From NCBI RefSeq assembly GCF_015690355.1, contig NZ_JADPRT010000002.1:507337-571336 (forward strand): a stretch of DNA of 64,000 nucleotides, in the 5' to 3' direction. The notes beneath the pieces were generated by a model, which was not told the origin of the DNA, searched no databases, and saw nothing but the letters and a program-made list of their open reading frames with translations. The position numbers were made by a program, and so were the translations under genes. The stretch's first letter is position 1; every line of letters begins with the position of its first letter. Below, piece by piece: positions 1 through 8,086 of this stretch. The DNA is from Streptacidiphilus fuscans. GTDB lineage: Bacteria > Actinomycetota > Actinomycetes > Streptomycetales > Streptomycetaceae.

Positions 1-65
1 TTGTCCAACCCGCCGCGCGGGGGCCCCCCCCCGGCGCCCCCCCCCCCCGCCCCTAGGTGTTGCAC
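1..65. repeat. Low-complexity C/G-rich spacer with a partial repeat arm
   Basis: Bases 20-53 are almost entirely C with a few G. The spacer ends in GTTGCACCTAC, which reads GTAGGTGCAAC on the minus strand and resembles the arm of the dispersed inverted repeat found elsewhere in this window. The TAG inside it is the stop codon of rsrA. The copy is cut by the window edge, so its full form and the gene on the other side cannot be seen. The long C run is also a likely place for a sequencing length error. Confidence 0.4.
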
Positions 66-368
66 CTACTCCTGAACGGTCGGGCGGGCGAGGAGCTCGC
101 CCTCCACCGGAAGGCCCGCGCGGATGCGTTCGATCCGGGCCAGGACCTTGCCCCGCAGGTCCGCCGGCGCGGTGTCGCAACCGCAGGACCGCTTCACCAG
201 GGCCTTGATCGCCTGCTCCAGGCCGTACTTGTCGAGGCAGGGCGAGCACTCGTCCAGATGCTCGCGCAGCCTCGCACAGTCCCCCTCGCCCATCTCGTTG
301 TCGAGGTACTCGTAGAGGTGGTCGAGCACGTCGTCACACGAAGTGTCGTGGTGGTTGCCGCAGCTCAT
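66..368 (-). CDS. rsrA: Anti-sigma factor RsrA (ZAS family, thiol redox sensor)
   Basis: A 100-residue zinc-binding anti-sigma protein that holds SigR inactive in the cytoplasm and releases it when its cysteines are oxidised. The ZAS signature is visible as HLDECSPC (about residues 37-44), with further cysteines at Cys3, Cys11 and in RSCGCD near residue 61. In the family, zinc and the redox-active disulfide use the HxxxCxxC motif together with Cys11. The start ATG overlaps the SigR stop in an ATGA, so the two proteins are probably made together by translational coupling. The length matches known RsrA (about 105 aa). Identification is secure from motif plus neighbour. Confidence 0.96.
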   Translation of the reverse strand: MSCGNHHDTSCDDVLDHLYEYLDNEMGEGDCARLREHLDECSPCLDKYGLEQAIKALVKRSCGCDTAPADLRGKVLARIERIRAGLPVEGELLARPTVQE

Positions 369-1138
369 GAGTCCGCGCCTTTCCGGTCATCCCCCGCACC
401 GCTTCCGGCCGGGACCAACCCGCGGTCACGGGCGTAGTCCTCCAGCAGCGACCGCAGTTGGCGGCGTCCGCGGTGGAGGCGGGACATCACCGTACCGATG
501 GGTGTCCCCATGATGTCGGCAATCTCCTTGTACGCGAAGCCCTCGACGTCCGCGAGATACACCGCGATCCGGAACTCCTCCGGGATCGCCTGGAGGGCTT
601 CCTTCACGTCGCTGTCCGGGAGGTGGTCCAGCGCCTGCGTCTCCGCCGATCGCAGACCGGTCGACATGTGCGACTCGGCCCGTGCCAGCTGCCAGTCCTC
701 GATCTCGTCCGCACCGGTGCGCTGCGGCTCGCGCTGCTTCTTCCGGTAGGAGTTGATGAACGTGTTGGTCAGGATGCGGTACAGCCAGGCCTTGAGGTTG
801 GTTCCCTCACGGAACTGGTGGAACGAGGCGAACGCCTTCGCGAACGTCTCCTGCAGCAGGTCCTCCGCGTCCGCGGGGTTGCGGGTCATCCGCAACGCAG
901 CGGAGTACAGCTGGTCCAGGTAGGCCAAGGCGTCCCGTTCGAAGCGCTGCACGCGCTCCGACTCGGTCTCCTCGGTGTCCTTCGCGGCGACCGGACCCAC
1001 CTCCTCGGCACTGAATGGCTTGCTCGCCAAGGAGACTATCGGGCTCGGAGAGGAATCGCCCGCGACGGGCCACTCAGCCCAGCCCAGGAACGACTCCGTC
1101 GCGTCCTCCGGGCGGGCCGGGCATGCGGCTGCAACCAT
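365..1138 (-). CDS. sigR: ECF sigma factor SigR (SigH group), long-isoform start
   Basis: Redox-responsive RNA polymerase sigma factor controlling thiol homeostasis. Region 2 includes [20 protein letters not shown] and [20 protein letters not shown]; region 4 includes [19 protein letters not shown] and [19 protein letters not shown]. The frame is open back to a GTG at 1180, but the SigR-type promoter at 1181-1206 would start RNA downstream of that codon. I therefore place the start at the ATG at 1138, preceded by GGAAGG at good distance (257 aa). A GTG near 1000, just before [10 protein letters not shown], would give a short form of about 211 aa. This matches the known S. coelicolor pattern of a stable SigR and an unstable, N-terminally extended SigR'. 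Co-transcribed with rsrA. Confidence 0.95.
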   Translation of the reverse strand: MVAAACPARPEDATESFLGWAEWPVAGDSSPSPIVSLASKPFSAEEVGPVAAKDTEETESERVQRFERDALAYLDQLYSAALRMTRNPADAEDLLQETFAKAFASFHQFREGTNLKAWLYRILTNTFINSYRKKQREPQRTGADEIEDWQLARAESHMSTGLRSAETQALDHLPDSDVKEALQAIPEEFRIAVYLADVEGFAYKEIADIMGTPIGTVMSRLHRGRRQLRSLLEDYARDRGLVPAGSGAGDDRKGADS

Positions 1139-1180
1139 GAGCTGCCTTCCACTGACGTGTTCGATCCTGACAGTGGCCAC

Positions 1181-1206
1181 AACCAGGGAGCACAGCGGTT
1201 CATTCC
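1181..1206 (-). promoter_or_regulatory. SigR-dependent promoter of sigR-rsrA (GGAAT-N18-GTT)
   Basis: On the minus strand GGAAT (1206-1202) is followed by exactly 18 bases and then GTT (1183-1181). This is the published consensus of the Streptomyces SigR/mycobacterial SigH group. It lies directly downstream of the HMCES-type gene and upstream of sigR, the place of the autoregulated sigRp2 promoter in S. coelicolor. Transcription should start near 1174-1176. Confidence 0.88.
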
Positions 1207-1216
1207 CGTCACGCCC

Positions 1217-1981
1217 TCAGAAGAGCATCCCGGCGTCCTCCGGCTCGGGTTCGACCCGGTCCAGCAGCTCCGGTGCGTTGTTGCGGAAGTTGCCGACCGC
1301 CGGGCCGATCGGACGGAGCTCCATCAGCCCGGGAGCCGGCGGCGCCAGCAGCGCGGTGAGTTCGTCCTCCTCGGTGAGCGAACGGTCCAGCCAGTCGTCC
1401 CACCGGTCGCGCGGCAGGATCAGCGGCATCCGCGGATGGACGTGCGCCAGCTCCTCCTCCGCGGCGAGGGTGATGATCGTGCAGGTGGTGATCCAGGCCG
1501 CGGGGTCGTCCTCGGGGATGTTCCGGTCCCGCCAGAACTCGTACAGCCCGGCGAAGGCGGCCTGCGAGCCGTCCTTCGGTGTCACGAAGTACGGCTGCTT
1601 CTTCGGCGCCTTCTCCCCCGGGCGCTTCTCGGGGGTGTGCCACTCGAAGTAACCGTCGGCGGGGATCAGGCAGCGACGGGTGCTGAAGGCGCGGCGGTAG
1701 GCGGGCTTCTCGTGGACGGTCTCGCTGCGCGCGTTGAACATCTTCACGCCGACGCTCGGGTCCTTGGCCCAGGACGGCACCAGACCCCAGCGCAGCACCC
1801 GCAACTGCCGGACCGGGTCCGGCCCCTGCTCGCGTATCGGCCGCTCCAGGACCGCGAAGACGTCCTTGGTCGGCGCGACGTTGTAGTCCGCCGCGAGGGT
1901 CTCCTTCGGGTCCCACGAGGCGACGTCGAAGAGCTCGACCAGGTCCTCGGGCTTACGACTCGACGCGTACCGTCCGCACAT
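1217..1981 (-). CDS. SRAP/HMCES (YedK) family DNA-protein crosslink protein
   Basis: An SOS-response-associated peptidase family protein that covalently shields abasic sites in single-stranded DNA. The hallmark is a cysteine directly after the initiator Met: MCGRYASS is visible when the ATG at 1981 is used, whereas the longer frame from 1990 adds three residues and would bury Cys2. Further family motifs are VAPT near residue 37, the NARSET-type segment, CLIPADGYFEW (active-site Glu) and the late HPRMPLIL segment with the conserved His. About 254 aa, normal for the family. The M. tuberculosis homologue (Rv3226c, from memory) lies next to aroA in the same way. Confidence 0.93.
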   Translation of the reverse strand: MCGRYASSRKPEDLVELFDVASWDPKETLAADYNVAPTKDVFAVLERPIREQGPDPVRQLRVLRWGLVPSWAKDPSVGVKMFNARSETVHEKPAYRRAFSTRRCLIPADGYFEWHTPEKRPGEKAPKKQPYFVTPKDGSQAAFAGLYEFWRDRNIPEDDPAAWITTCTIITLAAEEELAHVHPRMPLILPRDRWDDWLDRSLTEEDELTALLAPPAPGLMELRPIGPAVGNFRNNAPELLDRVEPEPEDAGMLF

Positions 1982-2208
1982 GTGTCCCACCTTGCCAGGT
2001 CGGCACTACCCGTCGGCACTACGCGTCGGCACTTCCGGTCGGCACCGGGCCCGGCCACCGGACTGCCACAAGCCGGACACCTCACCGCAGCCGCCCGAAA
2101 CCGGGAACTGGTCGCGCGGCGTCCCCGTGTGCGAGGCTGCACGCTTCGCACGGAGCTGCGAAGCCCGCCCCGCCGCCCCCGTTCCCGTGTCCCCGGAGTG
2201 CAGTCCGC

Positions 2209-2925
2209 ATGCAGCCCCACAGCATCAGCCAGGTCTGGGACCAGCTGACCGGCACCCAGGCCATGCCCAACTCCACTGTGATCTGGGCCACGGCCGTCCT
2301 CGCCCTGCTCGCCGTCGGGTGGCGGACGGTGTGGCAGCTGACCCGCAACGTGGTCACCATCGCCCACGAGGGCGGCCACGCCCTGGTCGCGCTGCTGATG
2401 CGGCGTCGCCTGCACGGCATCCGGCTGCACTCCGACACCAGCGGTCTGACCGTCTCCTCCGGCAAGCCGCACGGTCCGGGCATGGTGCTGACCGCCGCCG
2501 CCGGATACGTCGCGCCCTCGCTGCTGGGCCTGGGCGGGGCGTGGATGCTCGCGGCGGGACACACCACGGGCCTGCTCTGGGCGGTCGTGGCGCTGCTGCT
2601 CTGCGTGCTGATCGAGGTGCGCAACGCCTACGGCGTCCTGACGGTGCTGCTGACCGGCGGGCTCTGCTTCGCCGTCTCCTGGTTCGGCAACGCGCAGCTG
2701 CAAGGCGCGTTCGCCTACCTCTGCGTCTGGTTCCTGCTGCTGGCGGGCGTGCGGCCGGTGCTGGAGCTGCAGACCAAACGCGCCCGCGGCCAGGCCCGTG
2801 ACTCCGACGCGGACCAGCTGGCACGGCTCACCCGGCTGCCGGGCCTGTTCTGGGTCGGCGTCTTCCTCGTCGTCTCCCTCGGCTCGCTGCTCGTCGGCGC
2901 CCGCTGGCTGATCCCCTGGACCTGA
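2209..2925 (+). CDS. M50-family (site-2-protease-like) membrane metallopeptidase
   Basis: A 238-residue polytopic membrane protein with the zinc-binding HExxH motif as AHEGGHALVAL near residue 53. It lies in a hydrophobic stretch, as in intramembrane-type M50B peptidases. Further membrane segments follow around residues 95-125, 130-165 and 215-235. Substrates are unknown. It starts about 230 bp from the divergent HMCES-type gene and ends 85 bp before aroA. The start at 2209 is supported by a modest GGAG 10 bp upstream. Family call is firm; the role is not known. Confidence 0.85.
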   Translation: MQPHSISQVWDQLTGTQAMPNSTVIWATAVLALLAVGWRTVWQLTRNVVTIAHEGGHALVALLMRRRLHGIRLHSDTSGLTVSSGKPHGPGMVLTAAAGYVAPSLLGLGGAWMLAAGHTTGLLWAVVALLLCVLIEVRNAYGVLTVLLTGGLCFAVSWFGNAQLQGAFAYLCVWFLLLAGVRPVLELQTKRARGQARDSDADQLARLTRLPGLFWVGVFLVVSLGSLLVGARWLIPWT

Positions 2926-3009
2926 ACGGGCCGCCGAACCCCGCCGATCGGTCCAGCCCGCCGTTCCGAATCCGAACCGAACACTGACCGGCCCGTAAGC
3001 TTTGTGACC

Positions 3010-4329
3010 ATGACCGAGCTGCACTGGCCCGCCCCGACCGCGACCGATCCCGTGGACGCGGTGGTGACCGTGCCCGGGTCCAAGTCCGCGACCAACCGTG
3101 CGCTGGTGCTCGCCGCCCTCGCCGCCCAGCCCGGCTACGTGCGGCGTCCGCTGCGCAGCCGCGACAGCCTGCTGATGGCCGACGGCCTGCGCGCCCTCGG
3201 CGTCGGCGTCGAGGACACGCTCAACTCCTCAAGCGGCGTCAGCGGCGGCGGCGACGCCTGGCGGGTGCTGCCCGGGCCGCTCGGCGGCCCGGCCCGGATC
3301 GACGTCGGCAACGCCGGCACGGTGATGCGCTTCCTGCCCCCGGTCGCCGCCCTCGCCGACGGCGACATCGCCTTCGACGGCGACCCGCGCTCGCACGAGC
3401 GCCCGCTCGGCGGCGTGATCGACGCACTGCGCGCCCTCGGCGCCCGCATCGAGGACGGCGGACGCGGCGCGCTGCCGCTGACCGTCCACGGCACCGGCGG
3501 CCTGGTCGGCGGCACGGTCACCGTGGACGCGTCCAGCTCCTCGCAGTTCGTCAGCGCGCTGCTGCTGTCCGGCCCCCGGTTCCAGCACGGCGTCGAGGTC
3601 CGCCACGTCGGCCAGCCGGTGCCGTCGCTGCCGCACATCCGGATGACGGTCGAGATGCTGCGCGCCGCCGGCGCCCAGGTCGACGCCCCCGAGGACGGCG
3701 GCGAGCCGGACGTCTGGCGGGTCACCCCGGGCGCGCTGCTCGGCCGGGACGTGGTCGTCGAGCCCGACCTCTCCAACGCCGCGCCGTTCCTGGCCGCCGC
3801 CCTGATCACCGGCGGCACCGTCACCGTCCGCGACTGGCCCGAGCGGACCAGCCAGCCGGGTGACCAGCTCCGTGACCTCTTCACCCGCATGGGCGGCTCC
3901 TGCGAGCTGACCGAGGAGGGCCTGCGCTTCACCGGCACCGGCCGCGTCCACGGCATCGACGCCGACCTGCACGCGGTCGGCGAGCTCACCCCGGTCGTCG
4001 CGGCCGTCGCCGCGCTGGCCGACTCGCCGTCCACCCTGAGCGGCATCGCCCACCTGCGGATGCACGAGACCGACCGCCTGGCCGCCCTGGCCCGCGAGCT
4101 GAACGCGCTCGGCGGCGACGTCACCGAGACCGAGGACGGCCTGCGAATCCGGCCCCGCCCGCTGCACGGCGGCGTCTTCCACACCTACGAGGACCACCGC
4201 CTGGCCACGGCCGCAGCCGTGCTCGGCCTGGTCGTGCCGGGCGTGGAGGTCGAGAACGTGGCGACGACGGCGAAGACCCTCCCCGACTTCCCCGATCTCT
4301 GGGCAGGCCTGCTCGGAGCGAAGGGCTAG
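3010..4329 (+). CDS. aroA: 3-phosphoshikimate 1-carboxyvinyltransferase (EPSP synthase)
   Basis: Shikimate-pathway enzyme that joins phosphoenolpyruvate to shikimate 3-phosphate. Visible signatures: VPGSKSATNRALV near the N-terminus (phosphate-binding Lys/Ser/Arg), DVGNAGTVMRFLPPVAALADG (first signature), SSSSQFVSALLL, and MHETDRLAALARELNALGG (second signature), then EDHRLATAAAVLGL. About 439 aa, normal for a class I-like enzyme. The ATG at 3010 is preferred; an in-frame GTG at 3004 is possible. No Shine-Dalgarno is visible, but TAAGCT lies at 2997-3002, so the mRNA may be leaderless. rsgA follows after 10 bp, so the two are probably co-transcribed. Confidence 0.97.
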   Translation: MTELHWPAPTATDPVDAVVTVPGSKSATNRALVLAALAAQPGYVRRPLRSRDSLLMADGLRALGVGVEDTLNSSSGVSGGGDAWRVLPGPLGGPARIDVGNAGTVMRFLPPVAALADGDIAFDGDPRSHERPLGGVIDALRALGARIEDGGRGALPLTVHGTGGLVGGTVTVDASSSSQFVSALLLSGPRFQHGVEVRHVGQPVPSLPHIRMTVEMLRAAGAQVDAPEDGGEPDVWRVTPGALLGRDVVVEPDLSNAAPFLAAALITGGTVTVRDWPERTSQPGDQLRDLFTRMGGSCELTEEGLRFTGTGRVHGIDADLHAVGELTPVVAAVAALADSPSTLSGIAHLRMHETDRLAALARELNALGGDVTETEDGLRIRPRPLHGGVFHTYEDHRLATAAAVLGLVVPGVEVENVATTAKTLPDFPDLWAGLLGAKG

Positions 4330-4339
4330 GGGCCCCGCC

Positions 4340-5371
4340 ATGCGCCGCTACGGCAAGGACGCCGACGAGGACGACATCCGCAACCGCCCCTCCCGGCGCG
4401 GCTCCCGTCCCCGCACCCGGATCCGCCCGACCCACGAGGACGCCGCCGAGGGCATGGTCCTCACCGTCGACCGGGGCCGGTTCTCCTGCCTCATCGACCA
4501 GGGCACCAAGCGTGAACGCGAGATCACCGCGATGAAGGCCCGCGAACTGGGCCGCAAGGGCGTCGTCGTGGGCGACCAGGTCGCCCTCGTCGGCGACCTC
4601 TCCGGCGAGGCGGGCGCGCTGGCCCGGATCGTCCGCGTCGAGGAACGCACCTCCGTGCTGCGCCGCACTGCGGACGACGACGACCCGTACGAGCGGATCG
4701 TCGTCGCCAACGCGAACCAGCTGGCCATCGTCACCGCCCTCGCCGACCCGGAACCGCGCCCACGCCTGATCGACCGCTGCCTGGTCGCCGCCTACGACGC
4801 GGGCATGGAACCGCTGCTGGTACTGACCAAGGCGGACCTGGCCTCGGCGGAACCCCTGCTGGAGACATATGCCCCGCTGGGTGTCCGCCACGTGGTGACC
4901 AGCCGGGACGAGCTCGCCGGGGAGGGTGCGGAGGCCGTCCGCGAGCTGCTGCGCGGGCTGGTCACCGTCTTCATCGGCCACAGCGGCGTCGGCAAGACGA
5001 CCCTGGTCAACGCGCTGGTCCCGGACCACCAGCGCAGCACCGGCCACGTCAACGCGGTCACCGGCCGCGGCCGGCACACCACCACGTCGGCGCTGGCGCT
5101 GCGGCTGCCCGCGAAGAAGGGCGAGGAGACGGGGTGGGTCGTCGACACCCCCGGCTTCCGCAGCTTCGGTCTCTCCCACATCGAGCCGTCCCGCGTGATC
5201 CACGCCTTCCCGGACCTCGAACCGGGCACCGAGGGCTGCCCGCGTGCGTGCTCGCACGACGAACCCGACTGCGCGCTCGACGCGTGGGTCGCCGAAGGCC
5301 ACGCCGACCCGGCCCGTCTCTACTCCCTCCGCCGCTTGCTCTCCTCCCGCGACGCCCACGAAGGCGACTAG
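4340..5371 (+). CDS. rsgA: Ribosome small-subunit biogenesis GTPase RsgA
   Basis: Circularly permuted GTPase that acts late in 30S subunit maturation. An N-terminal OB-like region is followed by the G4-type motif VLTKAD, then the P-loop GHSGVGKTTLVNAL and the G3 motif DTPGFRSFGL, the permuted order that defines the YjeQ/RsgA family. A C-terminal zinc knuckle is visible as CPRACSHDEPDC. 343 aa; the N-terminus is rich in Arg and Asp. It starts 10 bp after aroA, and the same aroA-rsgA order is remembered in M. tuberculosis (Rv3227-Rv3228). Its stop is followed by a GC-rich hairpin. Confidence 0.95.
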   Translation: MRRYGKDADEDDIRNRPSRRGSRPRTRIRPTHEDAAEGMVLTVDRGRFSCLIDQGTKREREITAMKARELGRKGVVVGDQVALVGDLSGEAGALARIVRVEERTSVLRRTADDDDPYERIVVANANQLAIVTALADPEPRPRLIDRCLVAAYDAGMEPLLVLTKADLASAEPLLETYAPLGVRHVVTSRDELAGEGAEAVRELLRGLVTVFIGHSGVGKTTLVNALVPDHQRSTGHVNAVTGRGRHTTTSALALRLPAKKGEETGWVVDTPGFRSFGLSHIEPSRVIHAFPDLEPGTEGCPRACSHDEPDCALDAWVAEGHADPARLYSLRRLLSSRDAHEGD

Positions 5372-5388
5372 CTCAGCTTTTGACTGCC

Positions 5389-5426
5389 GCAGGTAGTTGC
5401 ACCTCCGGGGGCGCAACCGCCCCGGA
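5389..5426. repeat. Half copy of the GTAGTTGCAC repeat with a GC hairpin
   Basis: GTAGTTGCAC at 5393-5402 matches the arm of the inverted-repeat family. It is followed by a hairpin CCGGGGGCG (5405-5413) / CGCCCCGG (5418-5425). It starts about 20 bp after the rsgA stop and could end that transcript. Only one arm is present here, unlike the full copies between convergent genes. Confidence 0.45.
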
Positions 5427-5493
5427 TGCCAAATGTGCCGCTCGCACTGATCATGGAATGGCAGTGATCGTTCCGTCAGGAAGGGCACACCGC

Positions 5494-5817
5494 GTGGCCT
5501 GGCTGTTCGTCGTCATCGCCGGGATCCTGGAGACCGGTTTCGCCGTCTGCCTCAAGCTCAGTGACGGGTTCTCCAAGGTCTGGCCCACCCTCGGCTTCGC
5601 CTGCTTCGCACTCGGCAGCTTCGGTCTGCTGACCCTCTCGCTGAAGACCCTCGACGTCGGTCCCGCCTACGCCGTCTGGACGGGGATCGGCGCCGCCGGG
5701 ACCGCCGTCGTCGGAATGATCTGGCTCGGTGACCTGGTCTCCGCGCTCAAGCTGGTGTCCATCGCGCTCGTCCTGATCGGCGTCGTCGGACTCCAACTCA
5801 GCGGCTCCGGCCACTGA
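5494..5817 (+). CDS. SMR-family transporter, Gdx/SugE (guanidinium exporter) type
   Basis: A 107-residue four-helix small multidrug resistance protein. The GTG start at 5494 is preceded by AGGAAGGG and begins VAWLFVVIAGILETGF, which places the essential membrane Glu near position 14. The segment GPAYAVWTGIGAAGTAVVGM and the phrase CLKLSDGF are typical of the Gdx/SugE subgroup, which exports guanidinium, rather than of the EmrE drug exporters. It would work as a dual-topology dimer. The frame is open further upstream but that part is not protein-like. No guanidine riboswitch was recognised upstream. Confidence 0.86.
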   Translation: MAWLFVVIAGILETGFAVCLKLSDGFSKVWPTLGFACFALGSFGLLTLSLKTLDVGPAYAVWTGIGAAGTAVVGMIWLGDLVSALKLVSIALVLIGVVGLQLSGSGH

Positions 5818-5882
5818 CCGAGCCGTGGACGCGCGGTGGCGGCGCTGGCCCCGCACCCCTGACGATCGTTACTGTTCGGGGC

Positions 5883-6677
5883 ATGGCCGACTACTCCGAC
5901 GATCTGCGCCTCGCCCACGTCCTGGCTGACCACGCCGACTCGGTGACCCTCGAGCGCTTCCGTGCGCTCGACCTCACCGTGGAGACCAAGCCGGACCTCA
6001 CCCCGGTGAGCGACGCGGACAAGGCGGTCGAAGACCTCATCCGCGGCGACCTGCACCGGGCCCGTCCACGCGACTCGGTCCTCGGCGAGGAGTACGGCAC
6101 CACCACCGGCCAGGGCCCGCGTCGTTGGGTGATCGACCCGATCGACGGGACCAAGAACTTCATCCGCGGCGTCCCCGTCTGGGCCACCCTGATCTCGCTG
6201 ATGGAGCTGGGCCCCGGGGGCGAGCAGCCCGTCGTCGGCCTGGTGTCGGCGCCCGCGCTGAGTCGCCGTTGGTGGGCCGCGCGCGGGACCGGCGCGTTCA
6301 CCGGACGGAGCATCACCCGGGCGACCAGGATCCGCGTCTCCGAGGTGTCCCGTCTGGAGGACGCCTCCTTCTCCTACTCCTCGCTCAGCGGCTGGGAGGA
6401 GCGCGGCAAGCTCGACGACTTCCTCGACCTGACCCGTGCCTGCTGGCGCACCCGCGCCTACGGCGACTTCTGGTCCTACATGATGGTCGCCGAGGGCGCG
6501 GTCGACATCGCCGCCGAGCCCGAGCTCAGCCTCTGGGACATGGCCGCCAACTGCGTCATCGTCGAGGAGGCGGGCGGCCGCTTCACCGGCCTGGACGGGA
6601 TTCCGGGCGTCCGCAGCGGCAACGCCGTCGCGACCAACGGCCTGCTCCACGGCGAGGCACTGAGCCGCCTGGGCTGA
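5883..6677 (+). CDS. hisN: Histidinol-phosphatase, inositol monophosphatase family
   Basis: Magnesium-dependent phosphatase; in streptomycetes the homologue at this position is the histidinol-phosphate phosphatase of histidine synthesis. Metal and substrate motifs: GEEYGTT (metal Glu), WVIDPIDGTKNFIRGVPVW (IMPase signature), and LSLWDMAANCVIVEEAGGRF (second signature). 264 aa. The start codon has TACTGT 7 bp upstream and no Shine-Dalgarno, which suggests a leaderless transcript. The IMPase fold is certain; the exact substrate rests on synteny. Confidence 0.88.
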   Translation: MADYSDDLRLAHVLADHADSVTLERFRALDLTVETKPDLTPVSDADKAVEDLIRGDLHRARPRDSVLGEEYGTTTGQGPRRWVIDPIDGTKNFIRGVPVWATLISLMELGPGGEQPVVGLVSAPALSRRWWAARGTGAFTGRSITRATRIRVSEVSRLEDASFSYSSLSGWEERGKLDDFLDLTRACWRTRAYGDFWSYMMVAEGAVDIAAEPELSLWDMAANCVIVEEAGGRFTGLDGIPGVRSGNAVATNGLLHGEALSRLG

Positions 6678-6789
6678 CACACCGTCGGTTCCGGTGCGGG
6701 ACAGCTGACGAGACAGCTGATCCGCCCTTTATCCACTGGGACGGTACGGTACGAACGTCCGTTCCCGCCCTCCTTCCTGAGGACTGCCT

Positions 6790-7470
6790 GTGTCCTGGAT
6801 CAGCGACCACCTGATGGGGCTCAACGCCACGCTGGTGCTGATCGCCGTGTTCCTGCTGCCCGCGCTGGAGTCGAGCGTCTTCCTCGGCTTCGTCATCCCG
6901 GGTGAGACCGCCGTCGTGATCGGCGGCGTGACCGCCTTCAACGGCCGGACAGCGCTGTGGGAGGTGCTGGTCGCGGCGATCCTCGGCGCGGTGATCGGCG
7001 ACAGCATCGGCTACGCCGTCGGCAAGCGCTGGGGCGACACCCTGCTGGGACGCCTGCCCGCCAAGGTGATCAAGCCGTCCAGCGTCCGGCAGAGCAAGGA
7101 GCTGATCCAGCGTCTGGGCGGCAAGGCCGTCTTCGCCGGTCGGTTCGCCGCGGCGCTGCGGGCCCTGGTCCCGGGGCTGTGCGGGGTGTCCGAGATGCCG
7201 TACCGGACGTTCCTCACCTGGAACATGCTCGGCGGCGCGTTCTGGGCGACCGGCTTCACGCTGCTCGGCTACTTCGCGGGCGCGGGCTGGCACCAGGTGG
7301 AGCACTACGCCTCGGTGGCGAGCTGGATCTTCGTCGGCGTGATCGCCGTCGCCCTGGCCGGGCTGATCCTGCTCAAGCGCCGCGCGGAGAAAAAGGCGGA
7401 GGAGTGGCTGGACACGCCGAAGTCCGCCCCGTCGGCGGCACGCGAGGCGTCCGAGGAGTCCGCGGTCTGA
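6790..7470 (+). CDS. DedA family (SNARE-associated) membrane protein
   Basis: 226-residue polytopic protein of the DedA superfamily, implicated in membrane homeostasis and undecaprenyl-phosphate or lipid recycling. Visible features: the early FVIPGETAVVIGG, the conserved FAGRFAAALRALVPGLCG segment with functional arginines, and the GGAFWATGFTLLGYFAG segment. The tail is charged (KRRAEKKAEEW). GTG start at 6790 with CTGAGGA just upstream. It stands as a single gene between hisN and the Fur regulator. Confidence 0.9.
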   Translation: MSWISDHLMGLNATLVLIAVFLLPALESSVFLGFVIPGETAVVIGGVTAFNGRTALWEVLVAAILGAVIGDSIGYAVGKRWGDTLLGRLPAKVIKPSSVRQSKELIQRLGGKAVFAGRFAAALRALVPGLCGVSEMPYRTFLTWNMLGGAFWATGFTLLGYFAGAGWHQVEHYASVASWIFVGVIAVALAGLILLKRRAEKKAEEWLDTPKSAPSAAREASEESAV

Positions 7471-7608
7471 GCGTCCGAGCGGACGGGACGAGCCGCCGGA
7501 CGGCAGCCTGAGCGGCTCAGCGGGCCGCTCCGACCCGGCCTGGACCTGGTCCATTTCACGATTCGAGCCACATCCGTACAGCTTCCGGCCACTTGATACC
7601 CTCATCGC

Positions 7609-8028
7609 ATGAGTGACCTGCTGGAACGTCTTCGTACCCGCGGCTGGCGCCTGACCGCGCAGCGGCGGGTCGTCGCGCAGGTCCTGGACGGCGACCACGT
7701 CCACTTCACCGCCGACGAGGTGCACGCGCGCGCCGTCGAGCTGCTGCCGGAGATCAGCCGGGCCACGGTCTACAACACGCTGGGCGAGATGGTCGGCCTC
7801 GGCGAGATCCTCGAAGTCAGCACGGACGGCCGAGCCAAGCGCTACGACCCGAACGCGCACCACGCCCACCAGCACCTGGTCTGCCAGTCCTGCGGCCTCA
7901 TCCGTGACGTCCACCCCTCGGACGACCCGCTCGGCGCGCTGCCGGCGAACGAGCGCTTCGGCTTCGCGATCTCCGGCGTCGAGGTCACCTACCGCGGCCT
8001 CTGCCCGGACTGCGCCGCCAAGGCCTGA
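7609..8028 (+). CDS. Fur-family metal- or peroxide-responsive repressor
   Basis: 139-residue dimeric winged-helix repressor. The N-terminal DNA-binding half includes RGWRLTAQRRVVAQVLD and SRATVYNTLGEMV; the C-terminal half carries the metal-binding HHAHQHLVCQSCG and a second CPDC pair for a structural zinc. Overall it looks closest to the FurA/PerR (CatR-like) branch, which senses peroxide or iron, but no catalase gene lies next to it here. TACCCT sits 6 bp before the ATG with no Shine-Dalgarno, so the mRNA is probably leaderless. Confidence 0.88.
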   Translation: MSDLLERLRTRGWRLTAQRRVVAQVLDGDHVHFTADEVHARAVELLPEISRATVYNTLGEMVGLGEILEVSTDGRAKRYDPNAHHAHQHLVCQSCGLIRDVHPSDDPLGALPANERFGFAISGVEVTYRGLCPDCAAKA

Positions 8029-8086
8029 GACACGGGCCCCAGGCACAGGCTCCAGGCGCGAGGTGACAGGCGTGACGCGCGGCGGG

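Noticed and set aside
458..2248. Plus-strand frame of 596 codons
   Set aside because: It lies over sigR and the HMCES-type gene in the opposite strand; its product is Arg/Val/Leu-rich without any motif. It arises from the high GC of the real genes. Many other long frames in the window are of the same kind.
5372..5493. Guanidine riboswitch before the Gdx-type gene
   Set aside because: None of the known guanidine-I, II or III conserved motifs was recognised; the hairpin there belongs to the repeat family or to the end of rsgA.
7471..7608. Catalase gene partner or CatR box for the Fur regulator
   Set aside because: No catalase in the window and no clear operator could be recognised upstream.
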